Below are positions 11,272-22,429 of a DNA stretch of 64,000 nucleotides, in pieces. Below the pieces are notes generated by a model. That model worked only from the letters and a program-made list of their open reading frames with translations. It ran no database searches and was not told where the DNA came from. Position 1 is the first letter of the stretch. Each line of letters opens with the position of its first letter. The stretch covers positions 82,361 through 146,360 of the forward strand of contig VTPC01090933.1 in NCBI GenBank assembly GCA_011009095.1, written 5' to 3'. A program made the position numbers and the translations under genes. This stretch comes from Ignelater luminosus (Eukaryota; Arthropoda; Insecta; Coleoptera; Elateridae).

Positions 11272-12550
11272 CCAGGTGTATGCATAAGTTTTTCCGGTTT
11301 AACTAACAGTGGCGCCAGCGAAAAGTACGCAGCCCATTAATTTGACACAGACGCCATTTTGTTCGTCTGACATTAAACAACAAACACACACAAGTTGAGT
11401 CCGCCAAAAACTAGCGTCTTTGTTTTATCGTTCAGTGATCATGTCGAGTTTCGTGCCTGAAAAAGAACATTTGCGGCACGCATTGCTTTTTTTATTTCAT
11501 CAAAAGAAAAAGGCTACTGAAAGTCATCGTTTGCTGGTAGAAACATATGGTGAACATGCTCCATCGATTAGAACATGTGAAACATGGTTTTGACAATTTA
11601 AAAGTGGTGATTTTAATGTGAAAGACAGTGAGCGCTCTGGTAGACCACAAAAATGCGAAGACGAGAAATTGCAGAAGTTATTGGATGATGACCCAACTCA
11701 AACTCAAAGGCAATTAGCAGAAGCATTACATGTATCACAAGAAACAATCAGCAGACGTTTACGAGCAATGGGAAAGATCAATAAACTCGGTAAATGGGTC
11801 CCAAATAATTTGAATGAACGTCAAATCGAGAATCGCAGTCTCTTGTGAAATGCTGCTTCAAAGCTACGAAAGGAAATCATTTTTGCATCGAATTGTGATG
11901 GGTGCCGAAAAATGGATTTATTTTGAAAACCCGAAGCGGAAAAAATCGTGGCTTTCACCTGGCGAAGCCGGTCCATCAACACCAAGGCCAAATCGCTTCG
12001 GCAAGAAGACCATGCTCTGTGTCTGGTGGGACCAGAGCGGTATTGTGTATTATGAACTTTTGAAGCCCGGCAAAACCGTTAATACACAACGCTATCGCCA
12101 ACAAATAATTAATTTAAACCACGCATTAATCGAAAGACGACCGGAATGGTCCAGAAGACATGGCAAAGTGATTTTGTTACACGACAATGCTCCATCTCAC
12201 ACAGCAAAACCAGTGAAAGACACCTTGAAATCGCTCGGATGGGACATCCTTCCACATCCGCCATACTCCCCAAACCTCGCGCCATCTGACTATCACCTCT
12301 TCGCATCAATGGGACACGCGCTCGCAGAGCAGCACTTCAGCAATTTCGAGGAAGTTGGAAAATGGCTTGACGAATGGTTTGCCGCAAAAGACAAGCAGTT
12401 TTTCTGGCATGGTATTCATAAATTACCTGAAAGATGGGTGAAATGTGTCGAAGCCGGTGGCCAATATTTTGAATAAAAAAAAATTAATTCCCCTTCAAAA
12501 TTACGAGTTCTTTTACCAAAAAACCGGAAAAAACTTATGCATACACCTAT
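11272..12550 (+). mobile_element. Mos1-like mariner transposon (mauritiana type), inactive
   Basis: The left TIR begins CCAGGTGTATGCATAAG at 11272 directly after a TA. The right TIR (12521-12548) is its complement with one T-run difference. CCAGGTGTA is the known start of Mos1-type ends. The element encloses one transposase reading frame. The right outer bases and the second TA are slightly decayed. Confidence 0.85.
11441..12476 (+). pseudogene. Mariner transposase, broken
   Basis: Translation from ATG 11441 (MSSFVPEKEH) follows the Mos1 family over its whole length: an N-terminal helix-turn-helix region, WVPNNLNERQ linker, then the DDE domain with HDNAPSHTA and SPNLAPSDYHLF. Three lesions are visible: an in-frame TGA at 11591 after ETWF, a one-base frameshift between about 11815 and 11850, and Ala in place of the first catalytic Asp (GAEKW where active mariners have GDEKW). 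The other two Asp residues are present, consistent with DD34D spacing. It cannot make active transposase. Confidence 0.9.
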
Positions 12551-12739
12551 GTACATGGAAGTGCTTGAAAACACGTGAAATAAGCTAGAAATACTTTTGT
12601 TATTTCGTGTTACTTGTTCAAAATACATGGCAGTCCTATAACAACGCTCAGAAATACTTGAAAATGTATTGTAGTCCTTGGAAATACCTAGCAGCCCCAT
12701 AGCAATACTTGAAGATATTTAGAAGTACTTCAAAGACAT

Positions 12740-12990
12740 AGTACCGAACGTCCACTGGATGTTAATTTGTCGCCGAAAATTAGTTCGGACGTCCAAGAAC
12801 GTAGATTGTGCATCCATTGAACGTACATTTCTGAATGTCAATTGGACGACCTTGAGCGAACGTTTATTGAACAACCTATTTTGGTCCATACTTCGTTCAA
12901 ATATTTTTGGACGTATACTAAATTGCACAATTTTTGGCATATATAATGACGCCAGGAAAAGATTGCGCCAAGGTGCGGAAATGCTGCGGC
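12740..12990. repeat. GGACGTCC-rich degenerate repeat
   Basis: Variants of GGACGTCC, GAACGTCC and GAACGTTT recur every 20-40 bases. Similar words occur near 11060, 11145 and 15170, so this is a locally dispersed repeat family that the two transposons at 11.3 and 13.3 kb sit within. No coding content is seen. Confidence 0.4.
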
Positions 12991-13274
12991 ACCCTGGGTC
13001 TTGAAGCTGCTTTTGAGCCTTTTAGATTTCAAAAAACATATCAATCATTGAATTACAAATCATCAACTTAAGACGTTTTTAGACGGATAGAGCCGTCTAC
13101 CTACCATACGAGACGCGAAAACAAAATACATTTTTAATTAACATACCTAGCATACATATGGTTGTTTGCTTATAGAGTGCACCTGCGAGTGGTAGCCATA
13201 TGAATCCGTCAACCGCGTGAATACAATCTGAGTGAAGTGGAATAGTACTCAATTGAATACTACAACTGGTCTGC

Positions 13275-15165
13275 CATACGCCAGATGTGTTTATTTCTCG
13301 CCAACGACCTCTTTGTTTATGCTGACTAACAGTGTTAAATAAAAAGTTCTCTGTGCATCTGAGGCCAAAATCCTCGAATACGTCAACCCTGTTTCCCAAT
13401 GAGGTATCTATTCGAATGACTTTTATTTTTCTTTACCTCCACTCTTACCCTCGATCAATTATTTTTTTAATGGCAACCCTCATTTTTTCTTACAGATTCT
13501 CATTTTCTTAAAGATTCTGCGTACGGTAAGCATACAGTTATGTCAGTTGCATAACTAGGAACGCGATATGGGGGAGGGGGTAAAATTTGTATTGTCTCAG
13601 AAATGTCGCTTTACTAATAACTTTTGTGTTCTCTAGTTATTAATCGTTGCATTGGAATCTTGCCTGATCAAAAAAGTGATACACAATAATAATCAAAGGG
13701 GGTAAATAAACAGTTGGCGAATATTATAAAACAATAAATTTTGTAGTTGACAATTTGCCGACAGTACCCAATTTTCTACCCTTTTATCGTTGGTGTTGTT
13801 ATATCTATTAATTTAATGTAGAATGGTGCGTTATTTAACTGAAAAACAAAAAATCGAAATTTTGATTATGAAGGGATACGGAGATAGGCAATGCACTCAA
13901 GAAGTACCTATACAATTTTATCAATATGACATATTCCGATCAGACTCCCATAACACGCTCTACAGTAAGCAAGATTGAAAGAGTTTTCTGAAAGGGGACG
14001 TATTCGGTGTGATCCCCGATAAAACCTAAATGTGCCAAAAGATATTCTGTAAGAAGTGCAAGAAAATCTTCACAGCACTACTCGAACGCTGGCTGCTAAT
14101 AATAATGTTAGTCAAACGTCTGTGGTTAAGTGTTTAAAAAAACCATAAATGGCATTCATACAAGGTGAGTTTTGTTCAAGAACTATACTATATACTATAC
14201 CATACCATACTCAATATCTCGAGAAATTGAATGTTTGGGTGGGCATTATCGGCAACAGAATTTTAAGTCCCTATTTTATTGAAGTAACCTTAATAGGTGA
14301 AAAGTATTTAGAACTTCTGAGAGATCATCTCGTTCCTGCTCTAGTTGAGTTGTATCCAGACAATGAAGAATCTGATGTTCCTAATAGTAATTTGTGGTGC
14401 CAGCATGATGGAGCACCTCCCCCCCCCCCGCATTATCATATTTTTGTTATGGACTATTTGAATGCTGTTTTCAGGATTGGGAGACGAAGGGAAATTGAGT
14501 GGCCGACTCGGTCTCCTGATCTCACTCATTTAGACTTTCTTTTATGGGATTACCTTAAAAGTAAGGTCTATTTTAATAAACCAAATTCTATCGAAATATT
14601 AAAAGAAAGCATCCAAAACGAAATCCGAGCGATTATGACAGATATGCTTCGTAGCGTGCCAAAAGAGTTTATCCAAAAACTTGCCTTTTGCCAAGAAGTA
14701 CATGGGTCCCAGTTCAAACACTTAATTCGATAGTTAAGATTTTTAAATTTTTTAATTTGATACTTGTACTGTTTTGCAGTTTGATATTTTTATGTAATTG
14801 TTGCTTTGTTTCTGTGTTTAATATTTAAAACTGTTTACTTGGCTTCGTTTGTTATTTATTGCATGTTCTTCTATCTGGAATAAATCAGCTTGTAGTTATG
14901 CCACTGACATACTAGTATACTTGCTATACGCGAGATTTTTAAGAGAATCAGAATCTGTAAGAAAAAATATGGGTCGCCATTAAAAAAAAATTGACGACGT
15001 TGTTGGGAGCAAGGGCGGCGGTAAAGAAAAATGAAAATCTTTGGAAATAAGGTTGACGTTCCTGAAGATTTTGGCCTCAGAAGCACGGAGAATTTTTTAT
15101 TTAAAGCATTCCACAGCAGGCGTTCGCACTGTAGATACAAGAAATCGTAAATCCACTGGGGGTCC
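13275..15165 (+). mobile_element. Mariner-related element with about 280-bp inverted repeats
   Basis: The stretch 13275-13565 is matched in reverse complement by about 14885-15165. Shared words in order include CTGAGGCCAAAATC, GTCAACC, TTTTTCTTTACC, TTTTTCTTACAGATTCT and ATGTCAGT.GCATAACTA. The arms enclose one degenerate transposase. A second copy of the right arm is at about 63790-64000. Exact ends and target duplication could not be fixed. Confidence 0.7.
13824..14733 (+). pseudogene. Mariner-related DDE transposase, broken
   Basis: The start is near ATG 13824 (MVRYLTEKQK), but several stops and shifts follow before 14149. From there to the TAG at 14733 the frame is open for 194 residues. 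It carries the conserved blocks EKLNVWVGI, CQHDGAPPPPPHYH, IGRRREIEWPTRSPDLTHLDFLLW and LKSKVYFNKP, ending SQFKHLIR. These are typical of a Tc1/mariner-superfamily transposase common in insects. A run of ten C bases expands the proline tract after DGAP and may mark polymerase slippage. The element is dead because the N-terminal half is broken. Confidence 0.8.
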
Positions 15166-15577
15166 GTTTTTGGACGTCCATCAAATGACCACCTACAAGT
15201 TACATTTAAGTTACAAGTAGTAATTGACGTTTGTTTAATGTCGAAAGTTGTGACAAACGTTACATCTGATATTCCATATGGGACATTCAATGAGCAGGCT
15301 AATAATGTTAAATGACCATGTAATTCAAACTATCTCCAAGTCAGTAAGAATGTATTAAAGTAGATGTTATTCTAATATCATTTACACAAAAAAGAGGATA
15401 ATAAAAATTACATTTTAAAAACACTATTTGTTAGTAATTTGAAAAACGGCACAGAAAGATTATAAACTTTTATTTCAAACGCACTAAAAAGAGTACAAAT
15501 ATAATCTTTATTATGAACATGATTATTAGAAGTGGCAATAACCACATGTGAATGCTATTACTTTATAGTTATTACTG

Positions 15578-15819
15578 TAACAAGAGTGTAAAGTTAAGCT
15601 TTTTGAACGAGTAGGAAGTTTATGGTATGAGACGTAAGAGTTCAAAATAGATACTTTACACTCAAGTTATACACAATACTTTTTGTACAAATATATTTTA
15701 AAAAAATAATAAAGAGAAACCACCGATATTATTTTAAAAAATGGAATTGGCTAAGGCCACTGTCGCTCATGCCATAAACTTCCTACTCATTCAAAAAACT
15801 TCACTTTACACTCTTGTTA
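15578..15819. mobile_element. 242-bp MITE with 54-bp inverted repeats
   Basis: The left arm (15578-15631, TAACAAGAGTGTAAAG...) is the near-exact complement of the right arm (15766-15819, ...CTTTACACTCTTGTTA). Both arms also hold GGAAGTTTATGG/CCATAAACTTCC. A TA follows the right arm. A further internal TTTACACTCAAGTTATA lies at about 15655. A solo right arm recurs at 53707-53760. Confidence 0.75.
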
Positions 15820-15829
15820 TATAAATACA

Positions 15830-16285
15830 ACTATTTTGCAGCTGTTTGCATTACAAACATACCACATTCAATTACCCACCTTGATTATTTAAGTAGAAAA
15901 CCTGAGAAAGTGATATACAATACACACAATATTCATGATTTTATAAAGTAATTATTTTAATGCTTCCTTTTAAACAAATATTAAGAGTGCCAAACTTTCA
16001 CCTTATCCAATATTGTAGAATACTATTTATAATTTACAAGCAATTACAGACAATATAAAATATTGTGAATATACACAGATTGCAACATCATATATATATA
16101 ACATTTCTTCCTTAGTGACCGTGATAATTTGTTATATTTGTTTTTTTAAATAAATTAAAAATTATTTTTATTTTTATGCTTTTAAAAACAAAAAAAAAAT
16201 TATTCTGTATAAACATAATCTAAAATGGTATTACATAATATAAGAAATGTTTTTTGAATATGTACAGTCTAAAATTTCAAAACAC
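15830..16285. other. 3' flank of the transposase-derived gene
   Basis: This is a strongly AT-rich stretch downstream (on the minus strand) of the stop at 16290. It probably includes the 3' UTR of that gene. No other feature was identified. Confidence 0.4.
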
Positions 16286-16289
16286 TGGG

Positions 16290-17765
16290 TTACTTATAAG
16301 TAACTCTAGGTAGCATATTTAATAACATGCAGCAAACATAGACTAATTTATCTAAAAAACAGACATTTTGGTTATTTTGTAACATAAAATCTGGAATTAG
16401 ATGCAACACTTTAAAGTTATCATAAAGTCGATTCACAACACAAGTAATGTATCTCTCTGCTTTCTCAGAAATTATTTGATTTACATCCTTAATATTTGGC
16501 GATTTTTTTATATGCGATTTAGTAACTTGTGTTGCACATAGAACACCACTACTGTAAAAAAAAATCCACTGATTTTCTGGTAATTTACGTAATATACCAC
16601 AATCCAATATTAGTCTTACGGTTTCAAGATTACTAACATATGCTTTAGAAACAAAAAATACTTCCCCAAATGCTGAGTACCCTATTATATACTTGACAGA
16701 TTTTACTTTATTAAAAAATGTAGGACAGTTACTCCTAATATGCACCGTTTGAATTCCAATAATTGCTGCTTGTTCAATTGGTCCAAATTCAGATGTGAGA
16801 ATTTCCGGTACTTGTGAAAGATCTGGGAGATTCTTACTCCACAATTTTAATTTTTTATATAAAACTTCAACTGTATATACATAAGCAGGTGGAAAGATAT
16901 ATTTATTTAAATAGAGATTATCTTCATTTTTATGCAATTTTGTTAAAACACTGAATAATTGTTCGAATTTTGTTACACCTTTTAATTCTTGCATTTCATC
17001 CTCAACATACCGTAGCAAGGCATTAAACATTGATATATTTGGTAGACCACAAAATGTAGTAAACACTAATGGGTTTTCGTTTAAAAAATTTTGTATTGTT
17101 TCAGAATTTCGTTTTTGAATATCATCTGTTGGCTCTTCAACAAGCATTGAATCATTAGGTTCTTCTTTAATAATTATTTCCGAGTTAAAATCATACGAAT
17201 ATAACGATTCGTCTGTTAATTCAGTTTTAATGTGCTGTCGATTTATTTCTGTTCTTGCAGTATTTTCACTATAATTAAAATCTTCTTCTTTATTGACACA
17301 TTTAGTATTTATTTTCGTTCTTTTCTTTTTTACACTATTTACATATATTGGTTTATTGTTTATACTTTGGCTACTATATGAAACTTCCGTATTTAAAATA
17401 GTGGAAGTTTCAGCAATTTGATTGAAAATCACAGTTTCACTTTCAGCAGCATTACTACTCTCTGTTTCTAGTAGTACACAGTCTTTGTCGACTATCCCAT
17501 TTTGAAGTAATTCTTCGATAATGCAACAATCATCTTGAACCTCTTGCTCCGAGGATGTGTTCATGTTATCATGCAATTCTTTTTTCCTTGCAAGATGAAT
17601 ATTATGTTGCATTAAAACTTCAGATGTTGAAAGGTTCGAGAAACCATCAGTGATGGGTATTAATTTAGTGTACGTAACTGATGGTGAAGATGGTATTTTA
17701 TCAAACCTGTCAATGTTTACCAGAGGGTAGCCTGTATTAACTTTTAAATTCGCTTCATGTGACAT
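16290..17765 (-). CDS. Domesticated DDE_Tnp_4-type transposase-derived protein
   Basis: One exon, 491 residues, ATG at 17765 (MSHEANLKVN). The N-terminal half is acidic and low-complexity, with a basic KKKRTK (146-151, possible nuclear signal) and two consensus SUMO sites, IKTE (179-182) and IKEE (199-202). The C-terminal half follows the DDE_Tnp_4 fold of PIF/Harbinger-like transposases: NPLVFTTFCGL near 231, an LTKLHKNEDNLYL helical block near 274, VKYIIGYSAFGEVFFVSKAY (357-376) and LDKLVYVCCMLLNMLP near the end. All three catalytic acids are replaced: Gly337 where IDCTE has Asp, Tyr404 where LADRG has Asp, and Thr441 where HVERVI has Glu. The intact long frame next to dead catalytic sites suggests exaptation, probably a nuclear or DNA-binding role. 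No TIRs were seen around it. No THAP or zinc-finger domain is visible. The homology call is from pattern recognition, not a search. Confidence 0.75.
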   Translation of the reverse strand: MSHEANLKVNTGYPLVNIDRFDKIPSSPSVTYTKLIPITDGFSNLSTSEVLMQHNIHLARKKELHDNMNTSSEQEVQDDCCIIEELLQNGIVDKDCVLLETESSNAAESETVIFNQIAETSTILNTEVSYSSQSINNKPIYVNSVKKKRTKINTKCVNKEEDFNYSENTARTEINRQHIKTELTDESLYSYDFNSEIIIKEEPNDSMLVEEPTDDIQKRNSETIQNFLNENPLVFTTFCGLPNISMFNALLRYVEDEMQELKGVTKFEQLFSVLTKLHKNEDNLYLNKYIFPPAYVYTVEVLYKKLKLWSKNLPDLSQVPEILTSEFGPIEQAAIIGIQTVHIRSNCPTFFNKVKSVKYIIGYSAFGEVFFVSKAYVSNLETVRLILDCGILRKLPENQWIFFYSSGVLCATQVTKSHIKKSPNIKDVNQIISEKAERYITCVVNRLYDNFKVLHLIPDFMLQNNQNVCFLDKLVYVCCMLLNMLPRVTYK

Positions 17766-18115
17766 GATTTGTAGATGTATTACAGCTTTTCATTTTAAAT
17801 AAAATGAGGATTTATAAATCTGATTATAATGGTACGATTTTCGTCACATTATTAGTCATTATTCATTAAACTTTTATTTCCCAATGAGGTTATGTTTACC
17901 TAGAAGGAAAAACAAATAAACATCAATGTTATGAATAACTTATCCTTGAATAAATATAGTGAGGTTATGTTTGTTTCAGTATTATTTTATAAAAAATAGC
18001 GAACAGTACATGTAAACATACCTTTCGTATGAGATTCTCAAGATTCGTTTTGTAGTTGTATAAAATAAATGCGATTTATTAAAGAAAAAAAAATGAAAGA
18101 CTCTTTGGAAACAAT
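17766..18115. promoter_or_regulatory. Upstream region of the transposase-derived gene
   Basis: Gene-less stretch that must hold the promoter of the minus-strand gene starting at 17765. It contains two direct GAGGTTATGTTT copies (about 17885 and 17962). No clear TATA box was found. Confidence 0.35.
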
Positions 18116-18280
18116 ATGGACGTGTTAATCGGCCTCGTAGACAACGGGTTGATGCGCCAAATACATACCGCGCATTCTAACATAACCAAACTTCCTCCAT
18201 ACAAATTTTTGAATGCGTTATCACTATTATTATTTGTTAATTACAAGGCATGGCATGAAAACAATTCTTACTCAACATAA
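18116..18280 (+). CDS. Candidate 54-residue small ORF
   Basis: ATG at 18116 opens a 54-codon frame to the TAA at 18278-18280. The predicted peptide starts MDVLIGLVDNG and has a hydrophobic segment (FLNALSLLLFV, residues 31-41). It is divergent from the transposase-derived gene, with 350 bases between the two ATGs, and convergent with Mlc-c. An ORF of this length is common by chance in such DNA, and I do not recognise the product. Confidence 0.15.
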   Translation: MDVLIGLVDNGLMRQIHTAHSNITKLPPYKFLNALSLLLFVNYKAWHENNSYST

Positions 18281-18316
18281 ACAATAAATAAAAATTGTGT
18301 ATAGGTTTTTAAAACT

Positions 18317-18322
18317 TTTATT
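18317..18322 (-). terminator. Poly(A) signal AATAAA of Mlc-c
   Basis: AATAAA on the minus strand, about 215 bases after the Mlc-c stop codon. It is the most likely cleavage signal of that gene. Confidence 0.5.
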
Positions 18323-18537
18323 ACAATTAATATAATACACAAATATTACTTAATAAATTGCCACTTTCTATAATAATTTTCTAGATTATAAAAAAATTTA
18401 AATGTTTAACATATAAAATTGGAATGAAGGCACTTTAAAATGATAAGTGCTCTATCAATACGGGAAATTTTAAAAAAACTTCTTAAATACATTTAATAAA
18501 TATGTCTTAAATGCAATGTAAATCTTAATTTGCTTTG

Positions 18538-20194
18538 TTAACCCGACATAATCATACGAACAAACTCTTCATAATTTACGTTTCCTTGAGAATCCTCTTG
18601 ACCTTGCAATAATTGTTCTACTTCATCATCAGTCAATTTTTCTCCCAAGGTTGTTAATAAGTGGCGAAGCTCGGCTGAACTAATATAACCATTTCCATCC
18701 TTATCAAAATGCCTTAAACCTTCAATGAAATCATCTGCAGTATCTGCACTTCTGGATTTCGATATTTGCTGTAAATTTAAAGAATAGTGTTAATCTTTAT
18801 TGTAAATCATAAGAATTGTTATAATAAAATATAATTAGTACTAAAGCTAAAGGTATTTTGACATAAATAAAATAAAAAGGTGGCAACATTGCTTCAATTA
18901 ATGAAATCTGAAACTCATACTAATGGTCTACTTATTTAAACTGAAATTAATCTCTTTGATAAAGATTATTCTAAAATTCTCTTTCATAATGGGAGTACAC
19001 TTGTGCGTTTCTTTAATAATAAATTCTAAACGATTGAACAATTAAAATTGCTTTCACTTAATACCATTTAATTACAATGTTAGTAATAGTAGGTATAATT
19101 TCTGTTAAGATTAGTTTAGATTATCAACATATTAATCAGATTTGTAATGTAATGGAAGGTATGAATTAGTCAGTCGTTTACAATCTTAAACACCAACACA
19201 AATATTCTCAGAATTCCAGTGAACTTGAATCATAAATGTTTGGGTATTCAAATGATATTTAATACTTAGCATGTTAGAAATTGAGAACTAATTTAATAAA
19301 CATTTTATCTCAGATTATTTTAATTTACATTCAAAATTTATATTTTTATGCTTTAAAATTATTTACCTGATAAATTGGAAGAAACACTTCAAATGATACT
19401 CTTTCGTCAGGTTTATGCTGATGAGTATATTTTTTAACATCAGACTCTGTAGGATTTTGTCCAAGAGCTCTCAAGGCATCTCCAATTTGCGCAACATGGA
19501 TTTTACCATCCCCTCTGTTATCAAACAGTTGGAAAGCTTCTTGGAACTCTATAAAACAGTAATTTACATAGAAATATAATTTTATCAATGCACAGTCATA
19601 TTAGTATTTTAAAATACCTTCCACCGAAGTTAATGAAGGTTTACTGGGTTCGTAAAGATACATACTGCTAGCAGTTAAACTACGTGCAATAACAGAAAAC
19701 AACCAACTAAAGGTTTATTGCAGAACATCTGCCCCTAACCATTTCAAGATTAATTACACTTTCAAGTTGATACCATATATAGACAAAATCAAGAAATTGA
19801 GTCATTCCAAATTATTTTTTTCCAGATTACTTCATTCCAGATTACTTTGAGGTTAAGTGGAACAATGAAAAAAGAAGTATTAACAGCACGGGTAATAATT
19901 AGAAATTAAGAGAAATAGCAACAAGGACATTTAGATTGGACTACACCCAGGTGCATAACCAAAAAGACGAAATTAGGTATTAAAAAATTAAGGAATTTCA
20001 AAGATATGTGTAAAGAAGAATTCAAGGCGGGGCAACGTAACCTAGATTTACATTTATATGAACTTACCGGCCATCTGGTCTTCTGTGTAGTTTGCCTAAA
20101 ACGAAAAATCACTCATTTTATATTCTGTTTATTAGAATTGTAAGAAGATTTCGTAAAAATACTAAAAAATCTATTAGTTTTGTGTACTCACCAT
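18538..20194 (-). CDS. Mlc-c: Non-muscle myosin essential light chain
   Basis: Four coding exons on the minus strand: 20194-20192 (ATG only, then GTGAGT), 20095-20068, 19548-19367 and 18768-18538. Together they give 147 residues, the usual length for insect Mlc-c. Sequence blocks typical of the family are [69 protein letters not shown] and [11 protein letters not shown] at the end. It has EF-hand folds; the third ([12 protein letters not shown]) keeps a good calcium-loop pattern while the others are degenerate, as in other essential light chains. It binds the IQ motif of non-muscle myosin II and unconventional myosins. The frame is unbroken and all junctions are GT-AG, so the gene looks functional. 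Confidence 0.95.
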
Positions 20195-20239
20195 TTTGCT
20201 GTTTTCTCACCTGTACAACTGTCAAATGATTCATCTAAC

Positions 20240-22400
20240 GGCGTAGAAACGTCATCGTGTCAATGACCAATTGGTAATAGGCGCTAAATTCAAATCTTAG
20301 TAATAGTTAAATCAGCATTATTCTAATAAGCAAAGTTTGCATTTCGTGTTGCTGTTTTTCTTTTCTAGACAAGGTATTACATTAAAAGATTGATCTTTAG
20401 TAATATTAAATTGCATTCGATACTTTATGAAAATTGTTATTCTATAGAAATCGAAATATTTTTCGTAGAAATTAGAATAAAGTTTTAGTTTACCTTCCTC
20501 AATTTTTATTACAATATAATGAATCTTAATCGATAATTATTAACTCAAGCATTTGTTTATTAATCACTATTTTAACAAACATTTATTTAAATTAGGACAT
20601 GATAAATATTAACTATAAAACTAAATATTTGCTCATTTAATTTATTACAATTTGTTATCATTATGTCGCAGTAAAGTTTATTAGGCAATTAGGTACCTAC
20701 CGTGTTATTACAAGTTTAGAAGGTTATAAAACGTTAAGCGTGGGACTCTTGAGATTTTTTAAAGATATCCTAACAAATACTCAGTTTATAATTTATTCGC
20801 TCAAGAAGTTGATGTTAAAAAGGGTTTTTCATAAACCATAACTTTTTTCCATGTTATAGGACTGCATTCCTAAATTTTCTTTTGGCTGTACAGTGTACAC
20901 ATGTACACATGTCAGTAATCTGCAAAACCGAACCAAATTTATTTTCTTGGGAATTTCTGTTTTCGATTTAATTTTTTTACAATGTTTAGTACCATCGTAT
21001 AGGTACTCCTTATTTTATCATCAATGACGTACTTTTAGCCTATTTTTTAAATAGTACTTTCCAAGGTCTTCCAACATACAAATTCTGTTACTCTTTCCGT
21101 CCGTATGAAATTGGACTGATTATTATCCATCTTCTTTTATTTATCCACAGGAATTCTTAGTTCAAGTCTTAGTTATAAAGAATTTACACAAACAAGTTTA
21201 GTTGTACGCTCTTTTATCGCAAACAATTGTGCTTATCTCGTACGGAATGCTCATTTTCACTCTGCGCTCAGTTCATGATAATGATAAGAATGTATGTGTT
21301 TAAACAGCTCAAATTCTAAGATAGTAAACAATAAATTGCAATTTTTGATATTGCCAGTTCATCCAACAACCCAAGCTAGTAATATACTGATGGGAATTTC
21401 TTTTACACGCCGTTTGTATAGTTTCATTCAATTCAAACACATATAGCTATAATAAAGAATATTAAAATTCGAAACCTACACATTAGCCGTTTTTATAGGT
21501 TCGGATTAGAAGAGGTTGCGAATGTATAGTTTTCATCAGTGTTGTATTGCTAAATTATGTCTTGGGTAGGTATACACATTTTCTGTGTTCAAATAGCAAA
21601 ACCGAACGGGCCTGGATTTGAAAGTTCACTGGGTCCTCCCTGGATTTCCCAACGAAACACCAAGACGTCAAAGAAGAACGGATACGGGGGTGTCATAGAA
21701 GGCTGCAATGTAGAACTTTCCATTGTGATGAGTAAACAGTTTTGCCAGTGTATGAGAAAATCTCCAAAATGTGAGTAGTTTTTCTTTTGGCTTTGTAGAG
21801 ATTTTTTGGAGATTCTCAAAGACCTATATCCAAATTACATTTTAGTTTCAAGGAACTTTACTTTAAAATGAAAATCGACGAGTTCGTTTATGTAAACAGA
21901 ACCACTTCCACTCCACTTGTCTGCTAGTAGCTACTGAGCAGCTATCAACTGTTTCGCACCGCCATATTCGCATTATGCGCACGCCACTGATGATTTTTGA
22001 TACTTTTATAAATTTGTGTATATGTGAATAAAAATATAGTTACAAAGAGCATGTGTTTCCTATTACACACTAGGCAAGTAGCGACAGTAGTACTACCACT
22101 CAATCAAGTTATTCGATACTATCTACTGATATTATAATGCTTGTATACAGGAGTAGTTAACACAACGACGCAAAGCCAAAAAAAAGTTCGTGACGTGACA
22201 ATTGTTCACAAGTCAACCAATCAGGATCTTTTCCATTGGTATCACGTCGCCGTACTACCTGCATCTGATGGACACAAACAATGTATGTAAATTGGAAAAG
22301 AAAGATAGTATGAGTGGTCTATGGCTAACGTGTGAAGAAAATAAATTTAAACGGTGTTACTGCATGGTCATAGTTGTAACAATATAACTCTTCGTTTTTA
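20240..22400. other. Intergenic stretch, no gene seen
   Basis: It begins with the presumed promoter of Mlc-c. It includes a small palindrome-rich spot GTACAGTGTACACATGTACACATGT at about 20889. Short open frames around 21557-21780 lack splice context or recognisable content. Confidence 0.4.
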
Positions 22401-22429
22401 TATAATAACTTAATAAGGCCTGTCTCATA

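Noticed and set aside
21557-21819. Overlapping open frames on both strands
   Set aside because: No domain, no splice context and no coding bias were recognised; they look like chance frames.
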